Part shown: positions 44,655 through 54,206 of the stretch, one piece after another
Numbering within the stretch: position 1 is the first letter of the stretch
How the letters are laid out: the number at the start of each line of letters is the position of its first letter
Assembly: GCF_026240095.1 (NCBI RefSeq)
Contig: NZ_JAPIVG010000001.1
Span: 558,001 to 622,000 of the forward strand
Length of the DNA: 64,000 nt
Direction: 5' to 3'
Origin: Pedobacter sandarakinus
Lineage (GTDB): Bacteria > Bacteroidota > Bacteroidia > Sphingobacteriales > Sphingobacteriaceae
Translations under genes and position numbers: made by a program
The notes under the pieces: model-generated
What the model was told of the DNA's origin: nothing
Database searches by the model: none
What the model saw: the letters and a program-made list of their open reading frames with translations, nothing else

Positions 44655-45539
44655 TTATTTATCGATCATTTTGTAATAGCGAACATAATCTATGTCCATT
44701 GTTTGCGGCCAAATGCTATCGTCTACACCTTGAGCCCCTCCCCAGTCGCCTCCAACGGCTATATTAAGTAGTAAGTGAAAGCGTTTATCAAATGGCCAAA
44801 CTTTATAACCCGTACCTTCGTTTGCAAATTCGAAAACCTTTACGTCGTCAAAATACCCTCTAATGGCATATGGCGTCCAGTCTACACGATATAAGTGAAA
44901 TGCCGTACTTACACCATCAATTTTCTTTGTGCTTGATTTCTGTGTGTTAATTTTAAAATAGTATGCCTCACTATGTGTAGTGAAATGCACCATGTCCTGA
45001 TCGTAACCAACATGCTCCATAATATCGATCTCTCCTGATTTAGGCCAGTCTCCATAAACCCGGTCTGTTGGCAACATCCAAATCGCTGGCCAGGTTCCTC
45101 TACCAGAAGGTAACTTAGCTTTAATCTCAAAACGGCCATACAAAGCATCGAGTTTATTTCGTGTAACCATTCTTGCTGATGTATAATTCCTTCCACCCAT
45201 CGCCTCTTTCTTAGCCGTGATGGTTAAGATTCCGTTTGCTACATTAGCATTGCCAGTGGTGTTGGTATAGAACTGAAGTTCGTTATTGCCCCAACCGCTT
45301 CCTCCGGTATCGTAATCCCAATTGGCAGCACTCGGCGCACCAGCGGTAGAAAATTCATCTGCCCAGGTTGGCGTAGTCTCAAACGCCCATCCCTTATCAA
45401 CCGGCGGCCCAGCTGGGGTTGGCGGAACATAAACCGGACCATCTTCAGTTGCTTTTTTCGAGCACGCACTCAAAGCAATTAAGGCTATTGATAGTGCAAC
45501 AAAACCCTTGTTCTTTAAATAATTAATTGATGTTTTCAT
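44655..45539 (-). CDS. GH16 family endo-beta-glucanase lipoprotein (laminarinase-like)
   Basis: Secreted lipoprotein (lipobox LIALSAC, Cys26) with one glycoside hydrolase family 16 domain over most of 294 residues. The catalytic motif is GEIDIMEHVG, with Glu170 as nucleophile, Asp172 as helper and Glu175 as acid/base. The inserted Met (EIDIME) is the form found in laminarinases and lichenases; agarases and carrageenases differ. Substrate-cleft segments GRFEIKAKLPSGRGTWPAIWMLP and HLLLNIAVGGDWGG support this. It is the last gene of the SusC/SusD locus, so it probably cuts beta-1,3-glucan at the cell surface. A strong terminator hairpin lies 16 bp before its ATG. Confidence 0.93.
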   Translation of the reverse strand: MKTSINYLKNKGFVALSIALIALSACSKKATEDGPVYVPPTPAGPPVDKGWAFETTPTWADEFSTAGAPSAANWDYDTGGSGWGNNELQFYTNTTGNANVANGILTITAKKEAMGGRNYTSARMVTRNKLDALYGRFEIKAKLPSGRGTWPAIWMLPTDRVYGDWPKSGEIDIMEHVGYDQDMVHFTTHSEAYYFKINTQKSSTKKIDGVSTAFHLYRVDWTPYAIRGYFDDVKVFEFANEGTGYKVWPFDKRFHLLLNIAVGGDWGGAQGVDDSIWPQTMDIDYVRYYKMIDK

Positions 45540-45551
45540 TGTGTAAATGTT

Positions 45552-45586
45552 AAAAAAGTCAGTCTGCCCTATGGGCAGACTGACTT
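45552..45586 (-). terminator. strong intrinsic terminator directly before the GH16 gene
   Basis: On the minus strand AAGTCAGTCTGCCC and GGGCAGACTGACTT form a perfect 14-bp stem with a three-base loop, followed by TTTT. It lies 13 bp after the PKD lipoprotein stop and 16 bp before the GH16 ATG. Within the locus it should uncouple or attenuate GH16 expression. Confidence 0.85.
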
Positions 45587-45599
45587 AAAATTAGGCATT

Positions 45600-47003
45600 C
45601 TATTTAAATTCGAAATCGTCTAGATAAAATATACCTGGGTTCGGATGTCCTTCGCCACCTAATTGAACCACAATTTTATCGTATAATGTTTGGCCACTTA
45701 TACCAGAAAAATCAAATTCTAACTGCGTCCATGTATTGTACTGCACAGCTGTAATGGTTTTTACAATTTCTGTTTGGGTCTGCCAAGCGTTGCCACCTAA
45801 TAACGAGTTTTGTAATTTTACGGAAACCGTTGCAGGTATTTTTGTAAAGTCGTTACCACTTGGGAAAAACACTTTTAAACGAATTTTATTTTTCGTTGAC
45901 AGATCAAAACGATATGGCAAGGTTACATTTAAGTTACCGTATTGACCATCGTTACCAGTAAGTTTCTCGTAATAACCCACTTTTGCAGAAGTATTAACGG
46001 GGAATTTAGCAGGGTTATCATACGGTCTGGTGAAGCCGATGTTTTCATTTGTCCAGCTAAAGTTAGCTGTTGTTTGAAAATCATCACTCAGGTTAGCGGC
46101 TTGTAATGGCTTTTGCACTACAGGCCTTACATATCCTTTTTTAACCAATTTCAAATACCAAGCATTACCTGCGTTAGATTTATCTAAACAACGTAACCAC
46201 ATTTCATTTTCGTTTAATGAAAGTATTTGGTATTGAGAAACGCCCAGATAGTAGCCGATGAAACCGCCTCCGGAAATAGTAAGGTATTTAACGCCATTGG
46301 TTACCGTAATTAACCACGTTAAGTTAGTAGGTGGCGTGTAGTTTACTGTTGGGTCGTTCGATCCTGTTGGGCCACCAATGCCAGGTGCATTTGACGCGTT
46401 TGCGAAAGTAGTCCCCTTATTATCATATGTATATTTTAAACCGTTCATGTTAAAGGTCATCTCATCATCATAGAAACCTGTTCCGGTTTTTTCGTCTGGA
46501 GCAGCCTGATACCAGTCTGGACCTTGTGAAGTGATTGGCCCCACGCCTAGGTGTCCTGCAGATTTTTGATCGATTACCCAGGTAAACCCTGTAGCATTTG
46601 ATAAACCGCCTGATAGTGTAGTAAAAGCAGGATCGGTAAGCATTGCCGGGTTTGTATTGGATATTACAACTGTTTTTGTACTTGAAACCGAGCCTCCCGC
46701 TGTTGCGATGGTTAATTTAACCGTATAAGTTCCGGCCAAGGGATATGCGGCTGTAACTGTGTTTCCATCACCAGTTGCACCATTTCCAAAATCCCATAGG
46801 GCCTTAAAGCCTGGAGACTGATTAACCAAAGTTACCACATTGGCATTGGTTGCGCTTGGGGTAACCGTAAACTTAACCTGATCTGCAGTTGGTGCAGTTG
46901 CAAGCTCTCCATCTTTTTTATCTTTTTTACAAGCACTAAAGCTTAGTAAAACCAGCATGGCTAAAAACCCCACCGATTGTTTTATGATATAATTTAATTT
47001 CAT
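45600..47003 (-). CDS. PKD-domain glycan-binding lipoprotein
   Basis: A 467-residue lipoprotein starting at 47003 (MKLNYIIKQSVGFLAML...SFSAC, lipidated Cys25); Met codons further upstream would run into the susD stop. A PKD domain follows (FKALWDFGNGATGDGNTVTAAYPLAGTY, about 65-105). A central domain begins FTWVIDQKSAGHLGVGP, and a C-terminal carbohydrate-binding-like module (DDFQTTANFSWTNENIGF, ending NPGIFYLDDFEFK) completes it. Its place after susD and before GH16 marks it as the surface glycan-binding protein of the locus, presenting beta-glucan to SusCD. No catalytic motif is visible. Confidence 0.83.
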   Translation of the reverse strand: MKLNYIIKQSVGFLAMLVLLSFSACKKDKKDGELATAPTADQVKFTVTPSATNANVVTLVNQSPGFKALWDFGNGATGDGNTVTAAYPLAGTYTVKLTIATAGGSVSSTKTVVISNTNPAMLTDPAFTTLSGGLSNATGFTWVIDQKSAGHLGVGPITSQGPDWYQAAPDEKTGTGFYDDEMTFNMNGLKYTYDNKGTTFANASNAPGIGGPTGSNDPTVNYTPPTNLTWLITVTNGVKYLTISGGGFIGYYLGVSQYQILSLNENEMWLRCLDKSNAGNAWYLKLVKKGYVRPVVQKPLQAANLSDDFQTTANFSWTNENIGFTRPYDNPAKFPVNTSAKVGYYEKLTGNDGQYGNLNVTLPYRFDLSTKNKIRLKVFFPSGNDFTKIPATVSVKLQNSLLGGNAWQTQTEIVKTITAVQYNTWTQLEFDFSGISGQTLYDKIVVQLGGEGHPNPGIFYLDDFEFK

Positions 47004-47016
47004 GATCATATATGGA

Positions 47017-48525
47017 TTAATTATAACCTGGATTTTGTTTGATAACACCTTTCGTTAGGTCAATTTCTTGTTGTGGTACTGGTAACAATTCACTTTTACC
47101 AGCTTTATAACCCACCGGTCCTAAAACTGAAACTGCTCTGCCTGTACGTACTAAATCAAAGAAACGATGACCTTCGAAAGCTAGTTCTAACCGGCGTTCG
47201 TTATAGATGTTATCTAAGGTTGCCGGAACAGGTGCTAAACCTACCCTGGTTCTAACAGCCGTTAACAATTCTAAAGCACGGGTTGCATTACCGCCAGATC
47301 TTAACAAAGCTTCCGCTTCCATCAAATAGGTGTCTGCTAAGCGCATTTCGATTTCATCAATTGGCCAGTTAAGCTCTGCAGTTCCGCTATTTGATCTGTA
47401 AGCTTTTAATGGTGCATATTTTTTGATGAAATAATCGGTGTTTTGATAGCGGGCGTTGTAGGTAGCCCCTGCAGCCTTCAATGCAGCACCATCAATTATT
47501 GAAGAAGCAAATCTTGGATCCGTTTTCATCGCGTTAACCAAATCTAGCGTTACCGGGCAAAAGCCCCAGCCTGCAGAATAAGTATCGCCGTTGTAGCTAT
47601 CCATGCCAACAAACTGTGTACCTACGTTACCTTCGCCACCATTTACCCAGCCCCAATCGCCCCATGCAGCTAGAGTAGAGTGTGGAATCTCCAAAATAAC
47701 TTCAGTGTTGAACTTATTGTCTGGCCTAAAGATATCAGCATAGTTGGCAAGTAAAGCATAACCATACTCATTACCTACTTTATTTACATCATTAAACAAC
47801 GTTGCCGCCTCTGCAAGTTTGGTATTGTCATTCTGGAAAAGTAATACTTTACCTAGCAAGGCTTTAGCTGTACCTCTGGAAATACGACCTTTTTCGTTTG
47901 AAGCAACTGTTGCTGGCAAATTTGGAAACGCTTCTCGCAAATCTTTCTCAATTTGTGCATATATTGCTGCAGGCGCAGATTGCGTTTGCGTGTATAAATC
48001 TGCAGTTGGAAGAACTTTAGTAATTAACGGCACGTTTCCGAAAAATCTTACCAAATCGAAATAGAAGTAAGCACGTAAAAATTTTGCCTCGGCTGTTACC
48101 CGAGTTTTAAAAGCAGCGCTAAGCGTGGTTGCCTTATCAATTTTTTCTAAAATAATATTGGCCCGGTTAACGCCTGTAAAGTTTTTAGACCATAACCCTA
48201 CCTGAGGACCTAATCTAGAATCCATATTAAAGTTATCGTATGCCACCCAGCTTGGTTGATCGGACGCATTACCGCCACCAGCCCAACAATCATCTGATGC
48301 AGCACTTAGTAAAGGTTGCTTCATGGTGTAACCACCACTTGTGCCCCATTGCATTACATCGTAAACTGCAATTAGGCCTTGGTAAACTTCTGTTTCGTTA
48401 CGATAGAAATTTTCTTCTGTAGCCGTTCCTTTTGGGGTAAGGTCTAAGAAATCTCTCTTACATGAAACTGTTAACTGTGCTATCGCCAGGATGGCAATAG
48501 TATATTTAATGTGTTTAATTTTCAT
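47017..48525 (-). CDS. susD: SusD-family nutrient-binding outer-membrane lipoprotein
   Basis: Lid of the SusCD glycan importer. I start it at 48525 (502 residues), giving MKIKHIKYTIAILAIAQLTVSC with Cys22; the frame reaches 48591 but that part overlaps the end of susC. After the signal, KRDFLDLTPKG is the SusD N-terminal signature. TPR-like helices follow (TAEAKFLRAYFYFDLVRFFGNVPL), and the end ERRLELAFEGHRFFDLVRTG is the hallmark C-terminal motif. It lies 10 bp after susC. The glycan specificity is inferred from the GH16 neighbour. Confidence 0.95.
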   Translation of the reverse strand: MKIKHIKYTIAILAIAQLTVSCKRDFLDLTPKGTATEENFYRNETEVYQGLIAVYDVMQWGTSGGYTMKQPLLSAASDDCWAGGGNASDQPSWVAYDNFNMDSRLGPQVGLWSKNFTGVNRANIILEKIDKATTLSAAFKTRVTAEAKFLRAYFYFDLVRFFGNVPLITKVLPTADLYTQTQSAPAAIYAQIEKDLREAFPNLPATVASNEKGRISRGTAKALLGKVLLFQNDNTKLAEAATLFNDVNKVGNEYGYALLANYADIFRPDNKFNTEVILEIPHSTLAAWGDWGWVNGGEGNVGTQFVGMDSYNGDTYSAGWGFCPVTLDLVNAMKTDPRFASSIIDGAALKAAGATYNARYQNTDYFIKKYAPLKAYRSNSGTAELNWPIDEIEMRLADTYLMEAEALLRSGGNATRALELLTAVRTRVGLAPVPATLDNIYNERRLELAFEGHRFFDLVRTGRAVSVLGPVGYKAGKSELLPVPQQEIDLTKGVIKQNPGYN

Positions 48526-48535
48526 CTCTATATTA

Positions 48536-51500
48536 TTAAAATCCAACATTAACACCTGCAAAAAATGTTCTTGCTTGTGGGTAAAAACCACGATCTACGC
48601 CCAAACTACCGCCACCGATTTCTGGATCGTAACCCGAGTATTTAGTAAGGGTAAATAAGTTATTTGCCATTACATAAAACTTCAGTTTATCTAAACCAAT
48701 TTTATTGATTAAGGCTTTTGGCAATGTGTAGCCTAGCTGAACATTTTTCATTCTGAAATAAGCACCGTTTTCTAAGAAAAGGCTCGATACCCGACTATAA
48801 TTTTTGTTATCGTCTTGTAAGGTTACGCGTGGTACCGAATTACTTGTACCTTCTCCCGTCCATCTGTTTAAGATGTTGGTGGTATAATTTGAAGTGGTTA
48901 AATCAAATCTTCTCAATCCGTTGAAGATCATATTACCCGAAACACCTTGCCCGAAAAGCGAGATATCGAAACCTTTGTATTTTGCAGAAAAGGTTAAACC
49001 GTAAGTAAAGTTAGGATTCGATCTTCCTAAGAATGTTCTATCAGCATCGCTAATCACGCCATCGTTATTTAAGTCGATAAACTTAATATCGCCTGGTTTT
49101 GCGTTTGGTTGAATCAATGCGCCAGAACCACTTTTATAGTTGTTAATTTCTGTCTGATTTTGGAACAAACCTGCAGTTTGATAGCCGAAGAAAGAATCTA
49201 CAGGCTGACCTACAGCAACACGTGTAACCTCCAAACCTTGTGGCGTAATGGTTTGTCTGTTAGGGATATAATCTTTATCAGCACCTAGCAACGTAACCTG
49301 ATTTTTGATAAATGATGCATTACCCGCTACGTGGAAGCTTACTTCGCCTATTGTTTTATTCCATCCCAATTCGATTTCGAAACCTTTGTTATATAAATCG
49401 GCAGTATTTGCGAATGGTCCGCTATTCCCTACGTAAGATGGAACTACTTGTTGTAGCAACATGCCATAGGTTTTTTTATTGAAATAGCTGGTTGCCAAAG
49501 TAATACCTTCAAACAATGTTGCATCGAAGCCTAAATCAAATGATGATGTTTCTTCCCATTTCAAATCTGGATTTGAAAGCGCATTCGGACTAACACCATT
49601 TGTAAGTGCCTGGCCAGATGCGGTACCTAAAGAGTAATTTCTTCCTCCACTAACTGTTGCCAAATAGCTAAAATCAGGAATTCCATCATTACCATTAATC
49701 CCGTAAGAACCTCTAAATTTTAAGAATTTAACAACATTGTTTTGTGGCCAGAAATCTTCGCGAGAAGCAACCCATCCTGCTGAAGCAGACGGGAAATAAC
49801 CATATTTATTATTCGGACCGAAACGTGATGAACCATCTCTACGTACAATACCTGTAAATAGATATTTTTCGTCATAGTTATAAATTACCCTTCCGAATAT
49901 AGAGTTTAAGGTATTTTGATATTCTCCGCCATAAAAATCAGAGTTTGTTCTGGCCACAGGAAATTGTAAAGATGCATCTCTGATGTTATCTACCGGAATA
50001 CCTTCCTTAATTCCCCCTTGCGTTTCGCCCTTATTTTTTTGTGCTGAGTAACCTACTAAGGCAGTTAATACATGTTTGCCAATGGTTTTATCATAGCTTA
50101 AGGTATTTTCCAACGACCAAAATAATCCCCTGTTGCTATCTCTGGTGTAAGCCGTTAACGTAGACTGGTTAATCGAGTTCAGATAGTAAATCGGCCGGAA
50201 TGATTGTCCGCCCCAGAATGCTAAATCGACACCGCCCGTACTTCTTAATTTCAACCCTTTGATAAATTCTACTTCTGCAAACACATTACCCACCACCTTA
50301 TCACTCCATGCATTGCCTTGTGCTACTTTTAACGCAGCAAGAGGGTTTAGTACTTCAGATTGTGCGTAATCAGAAATCCCATAAGGAAATCCTGCTTCGT
50401 TTCTCACTACAGGATTATTTAAGTATTTAGGAAGACCATATTTTGCCGGATCTGTTTCTACAACTGGCGTAAGTGGGTCCATGTTAATAGCTCTACTTAG
50501 CGGCGACCCGTACTCTGAGTTCGTGCTTACACCAATTGAATTAATTCGTGTATAACCTACCGAATTTCCAAATTTGATGTGATCGGTAATTTTATGTTCG
50601 AAATTAAATCTTGCTGTAAACCTTTTAAAATTTGAATTGTCGGTTGCAACAATACCGTCTTGATCTAAATAACTGAAGGAACCATAATAAATCGATTTGT
50701 CGCTTCCTCCACTAATACTTAAATCGTGGTTCTGAATGATGGCTTTGTTGTTAAAAACAGCATCTTGCCAGTTCGTGCCAACCCCATACTGCGCTGGGTT
50801 TGGAAATCTAACCGAGGTAATACCATCTGCAAGCTGAGCTTCGTTGTAAATGGTGGCATACTGCGTTGCATTTAATAAATTTAACCGTGTAGACGGTGCT
50901 TGTGTTCCCAGGTAGTTATTGTATTCTACTCTTACACGACCAGTATTAGCGCCTTTCTTTGTTGTTACGATAATAACCCCATTGGCAGCACGTGTACCGT
51001 AAATTGCCGCAGAAGCTGCATCTTTTAACACCTCGATAGATTCGATATCAGACTGATTCAAATATTCGATACCACCATAAATAACTACACCATCTACTAC
51101 GTATAATGGGTTAGCGTTATTAATGTTCGCTGTACCACGAATTCTAATTGTTCCACCATCGCCCGGCTGACCAGAACTGGTAGTAACGGTAACACCAGAA
51201 GCCCTGCCTTGTAACGATTGTTCAATTCGTGTAACGGGCGCATTTTCTAAATCAGATGCTTTAACAGAAGCAATAGCTCCCGTTACCACACTTTTCTTTT
51301 GTGTACCATAACCAATAACCACGGCATCAGCCAGTAAACCGGCCTGTGGTGATAAGGTAATGGTAATTCCATTTGCTGCTGTAACTTCCTTGTTTTCGTA
51401 ACCGATATAAGAAACCACTAGCGTAGCACCTTCGCTTACATCTTTTAGGCTAAATGTACCTGTTGCATCGGTAACTGCGCCTAGTGTGCTGCCTTTTACC

Positions 51501-51955
51501 TTTACACTTGCACCAGCCATGGGCATACCATTCTCATCAACTACTTTTCCCCTGATATCTACAAAGGATTTCATTATGATAGGTAAACCATCAATTTCTT
51601 TACGATGAATAATAATGGTATTATTTTTAATAGTGTAGCCTAATGGCTGAGCACTAAAAATACGTTTCAGTGCTTCTTTAATATCAGTATTTTTCAGCTC
51701 AATTGTTACCGGTTTAGATTCTTTCAATAAATCTAAATCATATAGAAAATTATAACCTGCACTTTTATTTAACTTGCGAAAAACATTTAGAAGCGTAGTA
51801 TTTTTTTCGGATAATGTTACGTTTTGAGCGCTCACAGCTCCGTAACTGAGCTGAAGAAAAGTAGTGATTAGCAAGACAAAAGTCAATTTCATAATCAACA
51901 GAAATTTAAACAGGCGCCCCTTTGGTTTGGGCAACCATTCAGTATAAAAATTCAT
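48536..51955 (-). CDS. susC: SusC-family TonB-dependent transporter with STN domain
   Basis: Outer-membrane TonB-dependent importer for oligosaccharides. I start it at 51955 (1139 residues); an ATG at 51994 is also possible. After the signal anchor (about 20-45) comes an STN domain (NVTLSEKNTTLLNVFRKLN...YTIKNNTIIIHRKE), which contacts a FecR-type anti-sigma factor. Next are a carboxypeptidase-regulatory-like domain (VDIRGKVVDENGMPMAGASV), the plug (GRASGVTVTTSSGQPGDGG, NPLYVVDGVVIYGG) and a 22-strand-type barrel ending PQARTFFAGVNVGF. The STN domain ties the transporter to the sigma/FecR genes directly upstream, giving trans-envelope induction by substrate. Confidence 0.95.
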   Translation of the reverse strand: MNFYTEWLPKPKGRLFKFLLIMKLTFVLLITTFLQLSYGAVSAQNVTLSEKNTTLLNVFRKLNKSAGYNFLYDLDLLKESKPVTIELKNTDIKEALKRIFSAQPLGYTIKNNTIIIHRKEIDGLPIIMKSFVDIRGKVVDENGMPMAGASVKVKGSTLGAVTDATGTFSLKDVSEGATLVVSYIGYENKEVTAANGITITLSPQAGLLADAVVIGYGTQKKSVVTGAIASVKASDLENAPVTRIEQSLQGRASGVTVTTSSGQPGDGGTIRIRGTANINNANPLYVVDGVVIYGGIEYLNQSDIESIEVLKDAASAAIYGTRAANGVIIVTTKKGANTGRVRVEYNNYLGTQAPSTRLNLLNATQYATIYNEAQLADGITSVRFPNPAQYGVGTNWQDAVFNNKAIIQNHDLSISGGSDKSIYYGSFSYLDQDGIVATDNSNFKRFTARFNFEHKITDHIKFGNSVGYTRINSIGVSTNSEYGSPLSRAINMDPLTPVVETDPAKYGLPKYLNNPVVRNEAGFPYGISDYAQSEVLNPLAALKVAQGNAWSDKVVGNVFAEVEFIKGLKLRSTGGVDLAFWGGQSFRPIYYLNSINQSTLTAYTRDSNRGLFWSLENTLSYDKTIGKHVLTALVGYSAQKNKGETQGGIKEGIPVDNIRDASLQFPVARTNSDFYGGEYQNTLNSIFGRVIYNYDEKYLFTGIVRRDGSSRFGPNNKYGYFPSASAGWVASREDFWPQNNVVKFLKFRGSYGINGNDGIPDFSYLATVSGGRNYSLGTASGQALTNGVSPNALSNPDLKWEETSSFDLGFDATLFEGITLATSYFNKKTYGMLLQQVVPSYVGNSGPFANTADLYNKGFEIELGWNKTIGEVSFHVAGNASFIKNQVTLLGADKDYIPNRQTITPQGLEVTRVAVGQPVDSFFGYQTAGLFQNQTEINNYKSGSGALIQPNAKPGDIKFIDLNNDGVISDADRTFLGRSNPNFTYGLTFSAKYKGFDISLFGQGVSGNMIFNGLRRFDLTTSNYTTNILNRWTGEGTSNSVPRVTLQDDNKNYSRVSSLFLENGAYFRMKNVQLGYTLPKALINKIGLDKLKFYVMANNLFTLTKYSGYDPEIGGGSLGVDRGFYPQARTFFAGVNVGF

Positions 51956-52024
51956 ATATTTGGTTATTAGGTTTAAAATAATTGTATCTCTCAAGTTTAC
52001 GATGAATAAGAGCCTTAAATATCT

Positions 52025-52048
52025 CCGGGAGCGTTGCCGCGCTCTCGG
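52025..52048. other. hairpin between fecR and susC
   Basis: CCGGGAGCG and CGCTCTCGG form a nine-bp stem (one G-T) with a six-base loop in the 144-bp gap between fecR and susC. On the plus strand it is followed by a run of T's, so it would terminate antisense transcripts. On the minus strand no U run follows; there it may be an mRNA processing or stability element at the start of the susC transcript. Confidence 0.5.
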
Positions 52049-52099
52049 TTCTTTTTTTTAGGCATTATCCACGTATTCGCATTGCAAAAAAGGTATAGG

Positions 52100-53275
52100 T
52101 TACGGCATAACTAAAATCCTCCTTTCATCTATCTTGAAATGTACGGCACCTGTAGTTTGCAACATATCTAACACCTCGTTTACACTATTAAATCTGGAAA
52201 TTCTTCCTCCAAAGGTTTTATTTACTTTTTTACCTCTGTAATCTACATCTACATTGTACCAGCGGGCGATTTTATTCATAATCGCTTCTAAATTCTCATC
52301 GTTGAAACTAAAGTAACCATCTTTCCAAGCTATCGTTTCGGCAGCATCTACCTCATGCACCAGCGCGGTTGATGTGTTATTATCAATAATTGATTGTTGC
52401 CCAGGTTTTAGTAAACTGGCGTAACTGGATTTCAAATTTTTAATTTTCACGCTGCCTTCCAGCAAGGTGGTTTTATTTGTTTGTTCGTTTTGGTATGCAT
52501 TGATGTTAAAATGCGTACCTAATACTTCTACTTCCTGGGTGCGGCTATTTAATACCGATTTAACTTTGAAAGGGATCCGATTGCCAAGTTTGTTATAAGC
52601 CTTAGCCACCTCGAAATAGGCTTCACCCTGGAGTTCTACGTTTCGTTCTTTCAAACTAAATACTGCAGGATATTTAAGTTTAGATGCTGCATTAAGCCAA
52701 ACCCTTGTTCCATCTGGAAGATTAATCTGGTATTGACCACCCCTAGGTGTTTCTATTGTATTATAAATATCTTGGGCAGAGCTATTAGCAGCGATCTTAT
52801 TTATAGCGTAAATAATTTCTCCATTTTTAGTTTTAGTAATACTGATTCCAGCTTGCTTGGCAATAATGCCGTTGCTTGCATCAGTTAAAGAAATTTTTCT
52901 ACCGTCATTTAGTGTGAGTGTAGCCCTGTTTCCACCTGGTAAAATAGGCGCCTGCGATCTTTTGGCAAGTACATAAATATCCTTTGTAGCTTTATTTAGC
53001 TGATTTTTAACTACAATACCTAAGACAATTACCACAACAGCAGCTGCAGCTATTTTAATCCAATTACCAAGAATGCGCTTTGGTTTAATCTCTGTTTCTT
53101 CTTCGATGGCATTCCAAATCTGCGTTTTTGCTTCATTTAGTTCGTCATGATTAATGTTTGATTTTGTTTTGGATAACTCAGCCAAATGCCAAGACTCGAG
53201 CATTGACTTTTCTTGCTCTGTACAAAGACCATCCCGGTATTTTTCTAAAAGTTTTTCAACTTCTTCTTTTCTCAT
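52100..53275 (-). CDS. FecR-family anti-sigma factor
   Basis: Inner-membrane anti-sigma factor that relays a signal from the SusC STN domain to the ECF sigma factor. The 391 residues have a cytoplasmic N-terminal helical domain of about 70 residues (EVEKLLEKYRDGLCTEQEKSMLESW), one membrane helix at about 72-90, and a periplasmic FecR domain (YNTIETPRGGQYQINLPDG, AASKLKYPAVFSLKERNVELQGEAYFEV). The C-terminal domain (EAIMNKIARWYNVDVDYRGK to the end) is the one that meets STN. It lies between the sigma and susC genes on the same strand. Confidence 0.95.
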   Translation of the reverse strand: MRKEEVEKLLEKYRDGLCTEQEKSMLESWHLAELSKTKSNINHDELNEAKTQIWNAIEEETEIKPKRILGNWIKIAAAAVVVIVLGIVVKNQLNKATKDIYVLAKRSQAPILPGGNRATLTLNDGRKISLTDASNGIIAKQAGISITKTKNGEIIYAINKIAANSSAQDIYNTIETPRGGQYQINLPDGTRVWLNAASKLKYPAVFSLKERNVELQGEAYFEVAKAYNKLGNRIPFKVKSVLNSRTQEVEVLGTHFNINAYQNEQTNKTTLLEGSVKIKNLKSSYASLLKPGQQSIIDNNTSTALVHEVDAAETIAWKDGYFSFNDENLEAIMNKIARWYNVDVDYRGKKVNKTFGGRISRFNSVNEVLDMLQTTGAVHFKIDERRILVMP

Positions 53276-53448
53276 TACTTCAGAATATTTGGCTAATTAT
53301 AAACATGTAGGTTAACTATGCCCTAGGTAGTAGATTTTTTTAAAAAAAAATAAAAATTAACAGTATGTTCGAGAGAAATTACACCTAGAAAGACACTATT
53401 TAATTGATTTAGAGCAGATTATTATTTACCCTTGAAACGTAGTATTGT

Positions 53449-54033
53449 TTAAAAAAGATTTAGGAAAACGATTCCAGCGAGCAAAAGAAAGGATGTTAGT
53501 TTTAATCTAAGAACTTTCAGCGCATTACTCATCTGTTTTTTCACCGTCTTATCAGATAAATGGAGAATCTCTCCGATTTGCTTTTGAGTGAGATGTTGGG
53601 TACGACTCATTTCGAAAATAACCCGCATTTTAGGAGGCAATAATGCCACTTCTTTTTCAATCAATGATGAAAACTCACGCTCGCGGATGTAGTTATCAGT
53701 AACGAATTCTCCCATATCGGCAAAATCTGCCAGAGACTGTAAATAATTTGTCCTTGATTTATTTTTATCCAACCAATCAAAAATTTTATAACGAACGGCA
53801 GTGTATAAATACGCAGATAATTGCGTTTTAATTTTAATGTTTGGATTGCCCCATAAATAGACAAAAATCTCTTGAACTATATCTTTGGCCTCTTCCTTAT
53901 CTGCCACCATTTTACACGCGTAAATGTAAAGCAGCCCATTGAAACGATCATAAATTTCCTCAAAGGCAAATTTATCCCCTTCCTGCATGAATTCAAAAAG
54001 TTGCTGATCAGTTAGCGCTTTATAAGTAGACAT
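53449..54033 (-). CDS. ECF sigma-70 factor with C-terminal hydrophobic tail
   Basis: RNA polymerase sigma factor of the Bacteroidota FecI-like group, expected to transcribe susC and the genes after it. The 194 residues contain region 2 (EEIYDRFNGLLYIYACKMVADKEEAKDIVQEIFVYLW) and region 4 (LPPKMRVIFEMSRTQHLTQKQIGEILHLSDKTVKKQMSNAL). The last 16 residues (SFLLLAGIVFLNLF) form a membrane-like helix, which would tether the sigma factor to the inner membrane near FecR. It is the first gene of the sigma-FecR-SusCD locus and is divergent from the ArsR gene. Confidence 0.94.
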   Translation of the reverse strand: MSTYKALTDQQLFEFMQEGDKFAFEEIYDRFNGLLYIYACKMVADKEEAKDIVQEIFVYLWGNPNIKIKTQLSAYLYTAVRYKIFDWLDKNKSRTNYLQSLADFADMGEFVTDNYIREREFSSLIEKEVALLPPKMRVIFEMSRTQHLTQKQIGEILHLSDKTVKKQMSNALKVLRLKLTSFLLLAGIVFLNLF

Positions 54034-54170
54034 TTGGTTAGAATGAGTGAACGAATGTAAGCATTAGTTTAATTTAAATCACAAGAAATATTAATAATTA
54101 CATTGCATCAATAAGGCCGCTTATATATTACTTTACAGTTTTCCATAGAATTGTAAACTTAAGTTTAAAA

Positions 54171-54202
54171 TTGGTATATCGGGAAAAGTCGATATATATT
54201 TG
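54171..54202 (+). promoter_or_regulatory. promoter with embedded operator for the ArsR-ene reductase operon
   Basis: TTGG at 54171 and a perfect TATATTTG at 54195-54202 are 21 bp apart. Between and overlapping them TATATCG (54175-54181) and CGATATA (54190-54196) form a seven-bp inverted repeat with an eight-base spacer, a likely site for the ArsR-family product. The -7 box ends four bases before the ATG at 54207, so the mRNA would be nearly leaderless. Confidence 0.6.
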
Positions 54203-54206
54203 CTGC

